A DNA stretch of 64,000 nt from assembly GCA_035556735.1 (NCBI GenBank), contig DATMFF010000003.1, positions 154,182 through 218,181 on the forward strand, in the 5' to 3' direction. The notes beneath the pieces were generated by a model. The model was not told the DNA's origin. It saw nothing but the letters and a program-made list of their open reading frames with translations, and did not search any database. The position numbers and the translations under genes are program-made. Of this stretch, positions 15,727 through 24,776 are shown piece by piece. Each line of letters opens with the position of its first letter. Position 1 is the stretch's first letter. The DNA is from CANJBX01 sp035556735. GTDB taxonomy: Bacteria > Pseudomonadota > Alphaproteobacteria > Rhizobiales > Xanthobacteraceae.

Positions 15727-17571
15727 ATGGAGAAGAAGCATCAGTGGAACATCTGGTACTTCGTCGCCGCGTTCTTCCTGCTGATCCTGTTCCAGAGCGT
15801 CTGGACGGCGTGGCGCACGGTCGAGCCGCTGCCCTACAGCGAGTTCCTCAAGCTCCTCAATGACGGGCGCATCGTCGAGCTCACGGTCGGGCAGGAGCAG
15901 ATCACCGGGAAGCTCAAGGAGCCGATCAACGGCCGGCAATATTTCGTGACCAACCGGGTCGAGCCGGCCCTCGCCGAGCAGATCGAGAAGTCCGGGGTCA
16001 AGTTCACCGGCACGGTGGAGAACACCTTCCTGTCCACCTTGCTGTCGTGGCTGATGCCGGTGCTGCTGTTCTTCGGCGTCTGGTATTTCGTGTTCCGCCG
16101 CTTCGCCGAGAAGCAGGGGCTCGGCGGGCTCATCAACGTCGGCAAGTCGAAGGCGCGCGTGCTGGTCGAGCGCGACACCGGCGTGACCTTCGACGACGTC
16201 GCCGGCGTCGACGAGGCCAAGGCCGAGCTGCAGGAGATCGTCTCGTTCCTCAAAGACAAGGACAAGTACGGCCGGCTCGGCGCGCGCATCCCCAAAGGTG
16301 TGCTGCTGGTCGGTCCGCCCGGCACCGGCAAGACGCTCATCGCCAAGGCGGTGGCGGGGCAGGCGGGCGTGCCGTTCTTCTCCATCTCCGGCTCGGAGTT
16401 CGTGGAGATGTTCGTCGGCGTCGGCGCGGCGCGCGTGCGCGACCTGTTCGAGCAGGCGCGCAAGGCGGCGCCCTGCATCATCTTCATCGACGAGCTCGAC
16501 GCGCTCGGCAAGGCGCGCGGCGCCGGCGCCTTCGGCGGGCACGACGAGAAGGAGCAGACGCTCAACCAGCTCCTGACCGAGCTCGACGGGTTCGATCCGC
16601 GCGAGGGCATCGTGCTGCTCGCCGCCACCAACCGCCCCGAGATCCTCGATCCGGCGCTGCTGCGCGCCGGCCGCTTCGACCGCCAGGTCGTGATCGACCG
16701 CCCCGACCGCAAAGGACGCGAGGCGATCCTGCGCGTGCACGTCAAGCGCGTGAAGCTTGCACCGGGCGTGTCGCTCGACCAGATCGCCGGCATCACGCCC
16801 GGCTTCACCGGCGCTGATCTCGCCAATCTCGTCAACGAGGCGGCGATCGTCGCCACGCGCCGCGGAGCCGGCGAGGTGACGACGGCGGACTTCACCGCCG
16901 CGGTCGAGCGCATCGTCGCCGGCGCCGAGCGCAGGGGCCGCCTGCTGCAGCCGCAGGAGCGGCGCGTCGTCGCCTATCACGAGATGGGCCACGCGCTCGC
17001 CGCCGCGAACCTGCCCAGCACCGACCCGGTGCACAAGGTCTCGATCATTCCGCGCTCGATCGGTGCGCTCGGCTACACCATGCAGCGGCCGACCGACGAC
17101 CGCTACCTGATCACGCGCCAGGAGCTCAAGGACCGCATGGTCGTGCTGCTGTCGGGGCGCGCCGCCGAGGACGTGGTGTTCGGCGAGATCTCCACCGGAG
17201 CAGCCGACGATCTCGCCAAAGTGACCGACATCGCGCGCCAGATCGTGACGCGCTTCGGCATGACCGAGGCGCTCGGGCAGGCGGTGCTCGAGCGCAGCAG
17301 CCAGACCTATCTCGGCGATCAGGTGGTCGGCGTGCGCGAGAAGGACTATTCGGAGGAGACCGCGCGCGAGGTCGATCTCGCAGTCAAGCGGCTGATCGAC
17401 GACGCCTATGGGCGCGCCAAGTCGATCCTCACCGCGCGCCGCGCGGTGCTCGACGAGGGCGCCCGGCTGCTGCTGGAGAAGGAGACGCTCACGCCCGAGG
17501 ACTTCCCCGCGCTCGGGCGGCCGAGCGATGCGGATGCGGCCACCAAGGAGCGGGTCGCCGCTCCGATCTGA
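15727..17571 (+). CDS. ftsH: FtsH-family ATP-dependent zinc metalloprotease
   Basis: The 614-residue membrane-anchored AAA+ protease has an N-terminal helix (about 9-26), a short periplasmic domain (27-102), a second helix (about 103-123), the AAA module with Walker A GPPGTGKT (196-203), Walker B IIFIDELDAL (251-260) and arginine-finger region RPEILDPALLRAGRFDRQ (303-320), and the peptidase zinc site HEMGH (418-422). It degrades misfolded membrane and regulatory proteins. Walker B followed by DELDAL and the zinc site HEMGH (housekeeping FtsH has DEIDA and HEAGH) suggest a secondary paralog, not the essential copy. The start at 15727 puts the first helix near the N-terminus. It converges with the TetR gene. 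Confidence 0.88.
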   Translation: MEKKHQWNIWYFVAAFFLLILFQSVWTAWRTVEPLPYSEFLKLLNDGRIVELTVGQEQITGKLKEPINGRQYFVTNRVEPALAEQIEKSGVKFTGTVENTFLSTLLSWLMPVLLFFGVWYFVFRRFAEKQGLGGLINVGKSKARVLVERDTGVTFDDVAGVDEAKAELQEIVSFLKDKDKYGRLGARIPKGVLLVGPPGTGKTLIAKAVAGQAGVPFFSISGSEFVEMFVGVGAARVRDLFEQARKAAPCIIFIDELDALGKARGAGAFGGHDEKEQTLNQLLTELDGFDPREGIVLLAATNRPEILDPALLRAGRFDRQVVIDRPDRKGREAILRVHVKRVKLAPGVSLDQIAGITPGFTGADLANLVNEAAIVATRRGAGEVTTADFTAAVERIVAGAERRGRLLQPQERRVVAYHEMGHALAAANLPSTDPVHKVSIIPRSIGALGYTMQRPTDDRYLITRQELKDRMVVLLSGRAAEDVVFGEISTGAADDLAKVTDIARQIVTRFGMTEALGQAVLERSSQTYLGDQVVGVREKDYSEETAREVDLAVKRLIDDAYGRAKSILTARRAVLDEGARLLLEKETLTPEDFPALGRPSDADAATKERVAAPI

Positions 17572-17620
17572 CGCAGGGTCGCGCCGCGGGCTCGTGGACG
17601 GCGGCGCGATGCGGCGCCGT

Positions 17621-18322
17621 TCAGCCCGCGTCGGAGTGCGGCTCGCGACGCGCGGCCTCCAGCGCGGGCGGCGCCCCGTCGGCGAGCAGCACGAGGCGGA
17701 ACGCGCGCTCGAGCTGCACGACGAACTCCGCGTCCTCGAGATCGAGCGGTCCGGGCTGGATCACGATGGCGTTGTTGAGCGTTCCGTAGAGTACCTGGAA
17801 GGCGAAGCGTGTGGCCGTGACCTCGCCGGACGTCAGCGGGCGTCCGCGCCGCGCCGCGCGCCATGCGATGAAGCAGTCGGCGACGAAATATCCGTGCCGC
17901 CGGATCGGGTCCCAGACGTCCGCCTGCTCCAGGCGCTTGCGGATCGCGGCGCGGATCAGCCCGCTGTTGGCGCGGAAGCGGCCGGCGGTGGCCTTAACCA
18001 GCGCGCCGATCAGGCGCTCGTCGTCATGCGCGGCGAACAAGGTCACCGTCGTGGCGCGCGCGTCGGCGACGTATTGCGCGACCAGCGCGCCGAAGAACGC
18101 GTCCTTGTCGCGGAAGCGCTGGTAGAACGCGCCGACCGAGCAGCGCGCCGCCTCCGCGATCTCCGCGACCGGGACGGAATCGAAGTCGCGCCGCGCGACG
18201 AGGCGCTTGCCGGCGGCGAGCAGCCGGTTGCGCGTGAGCTCGCCGCGCCGCTGCTTGACCGGCAGCACGCCTTCCGGCCGCTCGGTCTCGTCCCAGGCCG
18301 CTTGACCGGAAATATGAATCAT
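17621..18322 (-). CDS. TetR family transcriptional regulator
   Basis: The 233-residue protein has a TetR DNA-binding domain at about 28-75: helix RNRLLAAGKRLVARRDFDSV, then PVAEIAEAARCSVGAFYQRF as the helix-turn-helix, then DKDAFFGALV. The C-terminal helical part would bind a ligand, unknown here. It is divergent from the Bug receptor gene. A perfect inverted repeat (18311-18332) covers its own start codon, so it probably represses itself. A shorter form starting at the GTG within PEGVLPVKQRRG would place the start after the operator and cannot be excluded. Confidence 0.82.
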   Translation of the reverse strand: MIHISGQAAWDETERPEGVLPVKQRRGELTRNRLLAAGKRLVARRDFDSVPVAEIAEAARCSVGAFYQRFRDKDAFFGALVAQYVADARATTVTLFAAHDDERLIGALVKATAGRFRANSGLIRAAIRKRLEQADVWDPIRRHGYFVADCFIAWRAARRGRPLTSGEVTATRFAFQVLYGTLNNAIVIQPGPLDLEDAEFVVQLERAFRLVLLADGAPPALEAARREPHSDAG

Positions 18323-18332
18323 GGTTCATATT
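18311..18332. promoter_or_regulatory. Perfect inverted repeat, probable TetR operator
   Basis: AATATGAA-N6-TTCATATT has 8-bp perfect arms, 22 bp in all, and sits between the divergent TetR and Bug genes, overlapping the TetR start codon (18322-18320). Length and symmetry suit a TetR dimer. The region is strikingly AT-rich against its GC-rich surroundings. Confidence 0.65.
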
Positions 18333-18419
18333 CATGCACAAAAACAAAGTCCGCGCAAATCGCGACGCCGCATCACACGACGGCAAGTCCGGCGGACAAC
18401 ACACCAACGGGAGGACGAC

Positions 18420-19385
18420 ATGAATCGCCGGCATTGGCTGATTGGCGCGACCGCCGCGGCCGCGCTGCTGGGTTCCGCCAACCTTGCATGCGCGCAGAGC
18501 AACACCATCCGCATCATTTTCCCTTACGCCGCCGGCGGCACCGGCGACGCGACGGTGCGCCTCCTCGCCGACAAGATGTCGACGGCGCTCAATCAGCCGG
18601 TCGTGGTCGAGAACCGCACCGGCGGGGCGGGACGCATCGGCGTGTCGGCGGTCAAGAACGCGGAGCCCGACGGGCTCACGCTGCTGTTCACACCATTCGC
18701 AGCGGTGACGATCTATCCGTTCGTCTACCGCACGCTCGACTATGATCCGTTCAAGGACCTGCGGCCGCTCTCGCAGATCAATACCTTCGACTTCGGCATC
18801 GCCGTCAACAACGACGTGCCCGCCAAGAACCCCAAGGAACTGGTGGCCTGGCTCAAGGCCAACCCGCGCAAGGCGCAGTTCGGCTCGCCCGGCGCCGGCG
18901 CGCTGCCGCACTTCTTCGGCCTGATGTTCGGCAAGGCTGCCGGTATCGAGATGACCCACATCGCCTACAAGGGCGGAACGCCCGCCATCGCCGACCTGCT
19001 CGGCGGCCAGATCCCGATCGTGTCGTCGACCGCGAGCGAGTTCATCCAGCTTCACCAGGAGAAGAAGCTGCGGGTGATCGGCACGTCGGATGTCGAACGT
19101 TCGATCGGGTTGCAGGACGTGCCCACCTTCAAGGAGAGCGGCATCGATATCGTCGGCACGAGCTGGTACGCGATGTTCGCGCCGGCCAAGACGCCGGACG
19201 CGACGATCGCGCGGCTCAACAAGGTGATCGTCGAGGCGGTGAAGTCGCCCGATTTCCGCAAGCGCCAGCTTGAATGGGGTCTCAACCCCACGGGCACGAG
19301 CCCCGAGGAACTCGGCCGCATCCAGAAGGCGGATGCCGAGCGGTGGGCGCCGGTGGTGAAGGCATCAGGCTTCGTCGCGGATTAG
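18420..19385 (+). CDS. Bug/TctC family tripartite tricarboxylate receptor
   Basis: The 321-residue periplasmic binding protein has a signal peptide (MNRRHWLIGATAAAALLGSA, cleavage near ACA-Q at 25). Family motifs follow: RIIFPYAAGGTGDATVRLLA, QPVVVENRTGGAGRIG, DGLTLLF, GSPGAGALPHFFGLMF, HIAYKGGTPAIADLLGGQIP and GTSWYAMFAPAKTPDATIARLN. Bug proteins capture carboxylates and other small acids; the ligand is not predictable. No TctA/TctB membrane genes are next to it, as is common for orphan Bug receptors. GGGAGG lies just before the ATG at 18420. Its promoter region contains the operator-like repeat at 18311-18332, so the divergent TetR protein probably controls it. Confidence 0.88.
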   Translation: MNRRHWLIGATAAAALLGSANLACAQSNTIRIIFPYAAGGTGDATVRLLADKMSTALNQPVVVENRTGGAGRIGVSAVKNAEPDGLTLLFTPFAAVTIYPFVYRTLDYDPFKDLRPLSQINTFDFGIAVNNDVPAKNPKELVAWLKANPRKAQFGSPGAGALPHFFGLMFGKAAGIEMTHIAYKGGTPAIADLLGGQIPIVSSTASEFIQLHQEKKLRVIGTSDVERSIGLQDVPTFKESGIDIVGTSWYAMFAPAKTPDATIARLNKVIVEAVKSPDFRKRQLEWGLNPTGTSPEELGRIQKADAERWAPVVKASGFVAD

Positions 19386-19398
19386 ACGGCCCGTCTGG

Positions 19399-20352
19399 TC
19401 AACGGTTGCGGCTCGCGGCGTGCGGTGGCGCCGCGTCCTGCACCGACACGATGTCGTCCATCTCGAGCGGTGCGGCATTGGCGACGAACCACTCGGCGCG
19501 CGTGGCGGCGCGCCGCCGGCCGTCGGCGTCGATCGGCAGCCGCAACGCCTGCACCAGCGTCTCGACCTCGCGCCGCGCGATGGCGCGCGAGGGCCCGGCT
19601 TCGCCGAGGATTTCCGACGGCGCGTCGAGCACGGTGAGGCCGCGCGGGAACAGGTCGCGATAGACCACACGCTCGGCGAGGCCGTCGAGGAAGCGGAATC
19701 CCAGCTCGGATGACAGCTCGTCGAGACAGTCGCCGATGAGCTTGCGGTTGCGCGAGCGCAACGTGGTCAGCCGGTTGCGCACGACGATCCAACTCGTCTC
19801 GCTGTTGTCGAGGGCACGGCGGTAGCGGCGAACCTCGCGCACCATCTCGCCGTAATGGCTGGCCCGCACCACGCGCAGGCTGATCGGATCGATGGTGGCG
19901 AGGACGTCGAGGTCGAGGAAGCTGTCGTTGAGCGGCGAGATCAACGTGTCGCCCATGGAATGCGCGAGGCGCATCAGATAGCTGTCATGAGGCGGCGTGT
20001 CGATGATCACGAAATCGTGGTCGCGCTCGACCGCCAGCACCGCCTGCTCCAGGCCGGCGAACTCGATCGCCTCGTTCTCCTCGACGCGGGAGCGTTCGCC
20101 GCGCGCCACGCAGAAGTGCGACGGCAGCCGCAGGCGCTTGTCGAAACGCCGCGCGAAGGCGCGCCGGTTGTCGATGTAGTGGGTGAGGCTCTTCTGGTGG
20201 CTGTCGAGATCGAACGTGGCCACGCGCTGGCCCGCTTCGAGCAACGCGACAGCCAGATGCATCGTGATCGTGGTCTTGCCAGATCCCCCCTTCTCGTTTC
20301 CAACCACGATGACGTGCGGCGAGCTGGGCGGTGGCGCCGGCGCGATCGACAT
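19399..20352 (-). CDS. mipZ: Division-plane positioning ATPase MipZ
   Basis: The 317-residue ParA-type ATPase has the deviant Walker A GNEKGGSGKTT (18-28) and then MHLAVALLEAGQRVATFDLD and QKSLTHYIDNR, close to the MipZ signature of alphaproteobacteria. A Walker B-like VIIDTPPHDSYLMRLAHSMG follows. MipZ binds ParB at the chromosome origin, forms gradients from the poles and inhibits FtsZ so that the ring forms at midcell. The start at 20352 gives a short proline-rich leader (MSIAPAPPPSSPHVIVV) before the first strand. The frame extends to 20463, but without similarity. It is divergent from the PAP2 gene. Confidence 0.85.
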   Translation of the reverse strand: MSIAPAPPPSSPHVIVVGNEKGGSGKTTITMHLAVALLEAGQRVATFDLDSHQKSLTHYIDNRRAFARRFDKRLRLPSHFCVARGERSRVEENEAIEFAGLEQAVLAVERDHDFVIIDTPPHDSYLMRLAHSMGDTLISPLNDSFLDLDVLATIDPISLRVVRASHYGEMVREVRRYRRALDNSETSWIVVRNRLTTLRSRNRKLIGDCLDELSSELGFRFLDGLAERVVYRDLFPRGLTVLDAPSEILGEAGPSRAIARREVETLVQALRLPIDADGRRRAATRAEWFVANAAPLEMDDIVSVQDAAPPHAASRNR

Positions 20353-20666
20353 TGCGCAGTCCTGGACGGCGGCCGGCACTGCTCGCGAAGAGCTTGCCCC
20401 CGCCGTTGTTGTCTCCGCACGATCGCAACCTACAACAGGGCGTGCGCCTGTTTGTTCCTGCACGCCTGCGTGACCGGAACGGCACGAAGGACATGTGGCG
20501 CGCCGCGCTATCAGAGTGTGGACGGCGTTCGATTAAATCTGCGTGGGTCCGCCTTCCATGTGCTTCGTGCCGCCGCGCGGCAACACGCACCGCAGATCGC
20601 GTTCAATGATACCAACCTCCCGGGATGGCGTCATATTACTGTCGCCTGGTCGTCATGGGAGGGATC
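20353..20666. other. Divergent intergenic region between mipZ and the PAP2 gene
   Basis: This region should hold both promoters. I see no convincing -35/-10 pair, repeat or small gene. The PAP2 frame extends back to 20625, but the Shine-Dalgarno sequence favours the start at 20667. Confidence 0.35.
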
Positions 20667-21368
20667 ATGGCGTTGTTCTCCGAGCTCGACCTCTGGCTAT
20701 TTCAAGCCATCAACGGCTTCGCGACCAGGAGCGCCACATTCGATAAGCTCATCGGTGGGCTCGACATGACCTCGCTCAAGAGCTTGGCGATCTTCACCGT
20801 CTTCGGCGTGCTGTGGAATGTGCCGTCGCAGGATCTGCGCCGTCAGCGCGAGGTGCTGCTGGTTCTGTTTGCAGCCGTTGCGCTCGCGCTCGTGGTCAAC
20901 CGCAGCCTGTCGTTCATGCTGCCGTTCCGCGCGCGCCCGATGGTCACGCCGGGGATCGGCTACGTGCCGCCCGCCGGTGAGCACCACGTCGACCTCGAGC
21001 ACTGGTCGAGCTTTCCAAGCGACAACGCGACGTTGCTGTTCGCGGTGGCGACGTGCTTCTGGTTCGTCTCGCGCACCTGGGGCCTGTGGTTCGGCGCATT
21101 CAGCGGGCTCGCGTTGCTCGCCCGCGTGTACCTCGGGGTGCACTACCCGGGCGACGTCATCGTCGGCGCGCTGATCGGCATTGCGGTTGCGCTGGTGTTC
21201 AACCGCGAGCGCTTGCGCGAAGTCCTGGCGCGTCCGCTGCTCCTGTTGGAGAAACGGGCGCCGACGTATTTCTATGCACTGCTGTTCGCCGGATTGTTCG
21301 AGCTGGCGACGCTGTTCTGGCTCACGCGCAAGATCGGCAAGAGTTTGTTCCACCTGCTGGCCGGCTGA
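20667..21368 (+). CDS. PAP2 superfamily membrane phosphatase
   Basis: The 233-residue integral membrane protein has the three-part acid phosphatase signature: FRARP (about 89-93), the central SSFPSDNATLLF with the conserved SFPSxxA pattern (about 113-124), and RVYLGVHYPGDVIVGALIG with catalytic Arg and His (about 153-171). It should dephosphorylate a lipid phosphate such as undecaprenyl pyrophosphate or phosphatidic acid at the periplasmic face. The classical first motif KxxxxxxRP is only partly recognisable here (SFMLPFRARP). The start at 20667 has GGGAGG just upstream. Two more membrane helices lie at the C-terminus (about 200-225). Confidence 0.82.
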   Translation: MALFSELDLWLFQAINGFATRSATFDKLIGGLDMTSLKSLAIFTVFGVLWNVPSQDLRRQREVLLVLFAAVALALVVNRSLSFMLPFRARPMVTPGIGYVPPAGEHHVDLEHWSSFPSDNATLLFAVATCFWFVSRTWGLWFGAFSGLALLARVYLGVHYPGDVIVGALIGIAVALVFNRERLREVLARPLLLLEKRAPTYFYALLFAGLFELATLFWLTRKIGKSLFHLLAG

Positions 21369-21387
21369 ACGCTTTTGGTGCATCCGC

Positions 21388-21699
21388 TCAGCCGAGCGTC
21401 CCGAACTCCGCCACTGCCGACGTCCAGTAGACGATGTTGGCGCCCGCGAAATCCGCCGTGAGCTCTGCGATCAGCCGATGCGCCGCCGCCTCGGTCACGA
21501 CGGTATGGATCATGATCCGATCGGCCCGTCCCTTGACGCGCTCGGCCGGGCTTTCCAGGCGCGCGGTCGGGCCATGCCCGGTGGCGTCTAATGCCGTGAA
21601 TCCGGGAACGAGCGCCGCTCGCGCGCCGAGATAGTCGAGCAGCGCGTCGCGCAGCGCGCGATCGGCAATGAGCGTCAGGCAGACGCGCGCGGACGTCAT
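21388..21699 (-). CDS. DUF3240 family protein of metal-efflux operons
   Basis: The 103-residue protein has a ferredoxin-like pattern (RVCLTLIADRALRDALLDYL, then RIMIHTVVTEAAAHRLIAEL) and overlaps the RND pump gene by four bases. DUF3240 proteins, which resemble PII-like small proteins, are usually the last gene of CzcA/CusA-type operons, as here; their role is unknown. I rely on size, fold pattern and context for this call. Confidence 0.65.
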   Translation of the reverse strand: MTSARVCLTLIADRALRDALLDYLGARAALVPGFTALDATGHGPTARLESPAERVKGRADRIMIHTVVTEAAAHRLIAELTADFAGANIVYWTSAVAEFGTLG

Positions 21700-24600
21700 G
21701 GCGTCACCTTTGCGGGCCCGCCGAAGCGCCGATAGAGGATCGGCAGCAGGATCAGAGTGAGCAGCGTCGACGAGACCAGGCCGCCGATCACGACGATGGC
21801 CAGCGGACGCTGGATTTCCGATCCGGGCCCGGACGCGAACAGCAGCGGCACCAGCCCAAACGCGGCAATGCTGGCCGTCATCAGCACCGGCCGCAGTCTG
21901 CGCATCGCACCCTCGATCACCACGCGCTCGAGCGGCAGGCCCTGCGAGCGCAGGTCGTTGAAGTGCGACACCAGCACCACGCCGTTGAGCACCGCGATGC
22001 CCAGGAGCGCGATGAAGCCGACCGAGGCGGGGACCGACAGGTATTCACCGGTGAACGTGAGCGCGAAGACGCCGCCGATCAATGCGAAGGGGACGTTCGC
22101 CAGCACGAGCAGGGCCTGGCGCACCGAGCCGAAAGTGGTGAACAGAAGCACGAAGATAAGCCCGAGCGACACGGGCACCACGATGGACAGACGGGCCGCC
22201 GCGCGCTGCTGGTTCTCGAACTGCCCGCCCCAGGTGAGACGGTAGCCCTCGGGCAGCTTGATCTGCGACGCGACCTTCTGGCGCGCGTCTTCGACGAAGC
22301 CGACCATGTCGCGGTCGCGCACGTTCGTGCGCACCACGGCCATCCGGCTGCCGTTCTCGCGGTCGATCTTCACGGGCCCGTCGACGCGGTGGATGGTCGC
22401 GACCTGCGACAGCGCCACGGCGCGTCCCGATTCGAGCGTCAAGGGCAGGCTCGCGAGCAGGGTGGGCGCCTCGCGCGTGCGCTCGCTGCCGCGAATGAGG
22501 ATCGGCGTGCGCCGTCCCTCCTCCAGCGCGATGCCGATCGTGCGTCCTTCGATCTGGGTCCGCAAAGCAGACGCGATCTCGTCGACGGAGAGGCCAAGCC
22601 GCCCCGCCTCCAGCCGGTTCACCGCAACCGAGTAGTACTGCGCGCCTTCGTTGACCGTCGTGTAGACGTCCTCCGCGCCTTGTACGCCGGAGAGAAGCGC
22701 GGCCATGCGGCTCGCGAGATCGTTGAGGGTGGCGATGTCGGTTCCGAAGATCTTCACGGCCACGTCGCCGCGCACGCCGCTGATCATCTCCTGCACGCGC
22801 ATGTCGATGGGCTGCGTGAAGCTGAACGACAGGCCGGGAAACAGCGCCAATGTCTGACGGAGCTGCTGCAGGAGCGCGGCCTTGTCCGGCGTCTGCCGTT
22901 CATCGTCCGGCTTGAGCACCAGGAACGTGTCCGTCTGGTTCGGTCCCATCGGGTCGAGGCCGATCTCGTCGGAACCGGTCCGCGCGATGATGCGGGCGAC
23001 GTCGGGGACGTTCGCCAGGATGGCCGACTGGATCCTGGCGTTCATTTTGATCATCTCGTCGAGATTGATCGAGGGCAGCGCTTCGATACCGATGATGACG
23101 TCCCCTTCGTCCATAGTCGGCATGAACGTCTTGCCGACCTGGGTGTAGAGCACGCCGGCCGCCAGCAGGGCGGCGAGCGCCCCCGCCGTCACCTTGCCGC
23201 CGTTCGCCAGAGCCCAGACCAGGGTCGGCCGATAGACGCGCGACGCGAAACGCATGACGACGGGCTCCCGGTGGGGGGCTGCCGTGAGCAGGAACGAGGT
23301 GGCGACCGGAACCACCGTAAGCGCCAGGAAGAGGGAGGCCGCCAGCGCGAAAATGATCGAGAGCGCCACCGGAATGAACAGCTTGCCCTCCAGCCCCTGC
23401 AGCGTGAGCAGCGGAAGGAAGACGATGATGATGATGAGGATTCCGGCCGTGACCGGCTGCAGGACCTCCCGCACGGACCGATAGATGACGTGAACCAGCG
23501 GCATCTTCGTGCCCGCCGGCTGATGGCCGAGGTTGGCCACCACGTTCTCGACCACCACGACGAGCGCGTCGATGAGCATTCCGATGGCAATGGCAAGGCC
23601 ACCGAGGCTCATCAGATTGGCGGACATGCCGACCTGCGTCATCACGATCAACGCGATCACGATGGCGAGCGGGAGCGTGAGGCCGATCACGAGCGAGGCC
23701 CGCCAGTTGCCCAGGAACAGCAGCACCAGACCGATCACGAGCACCGTCGCCTCGATCAGGGCCCGCCCCACCGTGCCGACGGCGCGCTCGACCAGATGGC
23801 TTCGATCGTAGAACACGTTGACCGAAACGTTCTTGGGCAGCGTGGCCTTCAACTCGTCGAGGCGGGCGCTGACGTCGCGCACGAGCTGGCCCGCGTTGGC
23901 GCCGCGCAGGCCAAGCACGAGCCCTTCCACCGTTTCTCCCCCGCCGTTGGCGGTCACCGCCCCGTATCGCGTGAGCGCGCCGACATGGACGCTGGCGACG
24001 TCGGCCACGCGGATCGGCGTGCCGGCATGGGTATCGACCACGATGGCGCGGATGTCGTCGATCGTGCGGATGCTGCCTTCGATGCGCACCAGGGCGCTGT
24101 CCTCGCCCTGATTGACGCGTCCGGCCCCGTCGTTGCGGCTGTTCGTCTCGATGGCCTGGCGGAACGCCTCCGGCGAAATGCCACGGTTGGCGAGGGCGGC
24201 GCTGTCCGGCACGATCTCGAAGGCGCGCACGTAGCCGCCCAGCGCGTTGACGTCGGCGACGCCCGGGATGGTGCGCAGCGCGGGCCTGATCACCCAGTCG
24301 AGCAGGGTGCGGCGTTCGGCGAGCGACAGGTCCGGACTGTCGATCGTGAACATGAACATCTCGCCGAGCGGAGTGGTGATCGGCGCGAGGCCGCCGCTCA
24401 CGCCCGGGGGAAGATCGCGCGCGATGTTGGCGAGGCGCTCCGACACCTGCGTGCGGGCCCAGTAGATGTCGGTGCCGTCCTCAAAGTCGACGGTGATGTC
24501 GCCGAGCGCGTATTTCGTGGTCGAGCGCAGGATCTTCTTGTTGGGGATGCCGAGCAGCTCGAGCTCGATCGGAACGGTGATGCGCTGCTCCACCTCCTCG

Positions 24601-24776
24601 GGGGTGAGGCCCGGCGCTTTCATGATGATCTTCACCTGCACCGGAGAGACGTCCGGGAACGCGTCGATGGGCAGAGTGCGCAGCGTCACCGCGCCAAGGC
24701 CGATCACGAGGAGCACGCCGAGGAGGACGAAGAGGCGCTGCGACAGCGCGAGCTCGACGAGACGCCTGAGCATCAC
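21696..24776 (-). CDS. Heavy-metal efflux RND pump, CzcA/CusA family
   Basis: The 1026-residue inner-membrane transporter has the length and order of an HME-RND pump: first helix (MMLRRLVELALSQRLFVLLG), porter-domain segments (DVSPVQVKIIMKAPGLTPEE), helices 2-6 including IGMLIDALVVVVENVVANLG with the Asp of the proton relay, the second half starting near RPTLVWALANGGKVTAGALA, and a last six-helix bundle (GEYLSVPASVGFIALLGIAV and then LVLVSHFNDLRSQGLPL-like). It exchanges protons for divalent (Czc-like) or monovalent (Cus-like) metal ions; the metal is not decided by eye. No outer-membrane channel gene is next to it. Part of a three-gene operon with overlapping starts. Confidence 0.9.
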   Translation of the reverse strand: MMLRRLVELALSQRLFVLLGVLLVIGLGAVTLRTLPIDAFPDVSPVQVKIIMKAPGLTPEEVEQRITVPIELELLGIPNKKILRSTTKYALGDITVDFEDGTDIYWARTQVSERLANIARDLPPGVSGGLAPITTPLGEMFMFTIDSPDLSLAERRTLLDWVIRPALRTIPGVADVNALGGYVRAFEIVPDSAALANRGISPEAFRQAIETNSRNDGAGRVNQGEDSALVRIEGSIRTIDDIRAIVVDTHAGTPIRVADVASVHVGALTRYGAVTANGGGETVEGLVLGLRGANAGQLVRDVSARLDELKATLPKNVSVNVFYDRSHLVERAVGTVGRALIEATVLVIGLVLLFLGNWRASLVIGLTLPLAIVIALIVMTQVGMSANLMSLGGLAIAIGMLIDALVVVVENVVANLGHQPAGTKMPLVHVIYRSVREVLQPVTAGILIIIIVFLPLLTLQGLEGKLFIPVALSIIFALAASLFLALTVVPVATSFLLTAAPHREPVVMRFASRVYRPTLVWALANGGKVTAGALAALLAAGVLYTQVGKTFMPTMDEGDVIIGIEALPSINLDEMIKMNARIQSAILANVPDVARIIARTGSDEIGLDPMGPNQTDTFLVLKPDDERQTPDKAALLQQLRQTLALFPGLSFSFTQPIDMRVQEMISGVRGDVAVKIFGTDIATLNDLASRMAALLSGVQGAEDVYTTVNEGAQYYSVAVNRLEAGRLGLSVDEIASALRTQIEGRTIGIALEEGRRTPILIRGSERTREAPTLLASLPLTLESGRAVALSQVATIHRVDGPVKIDRENGSRMAVVRTNVRDRDMVGFVEDARQKVASQIKLPEGYRLTWGGQFENQQRAAARLSIVVPVSLGLIFVLLFTTFGSVRQALLVLANVPFALIGGVFALTFTGEYLSVPASVGFIALLGIAVLNGVVLVSHFNDLRSQGLPLERVVIEGAMRRLRPVLMTASIAAFGLVPLLFASGPGSEIQRPLAIVVIGGLVSSTLLTLILLPILYRRFGGPAKVTP

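Noticed and set aside
20353..20463. N-terminal extension of mipZ
   Set aside because: The extra residues show no similarity to the MipZ N-terminus, whose first strand follows shortly after the ATG at 20352.
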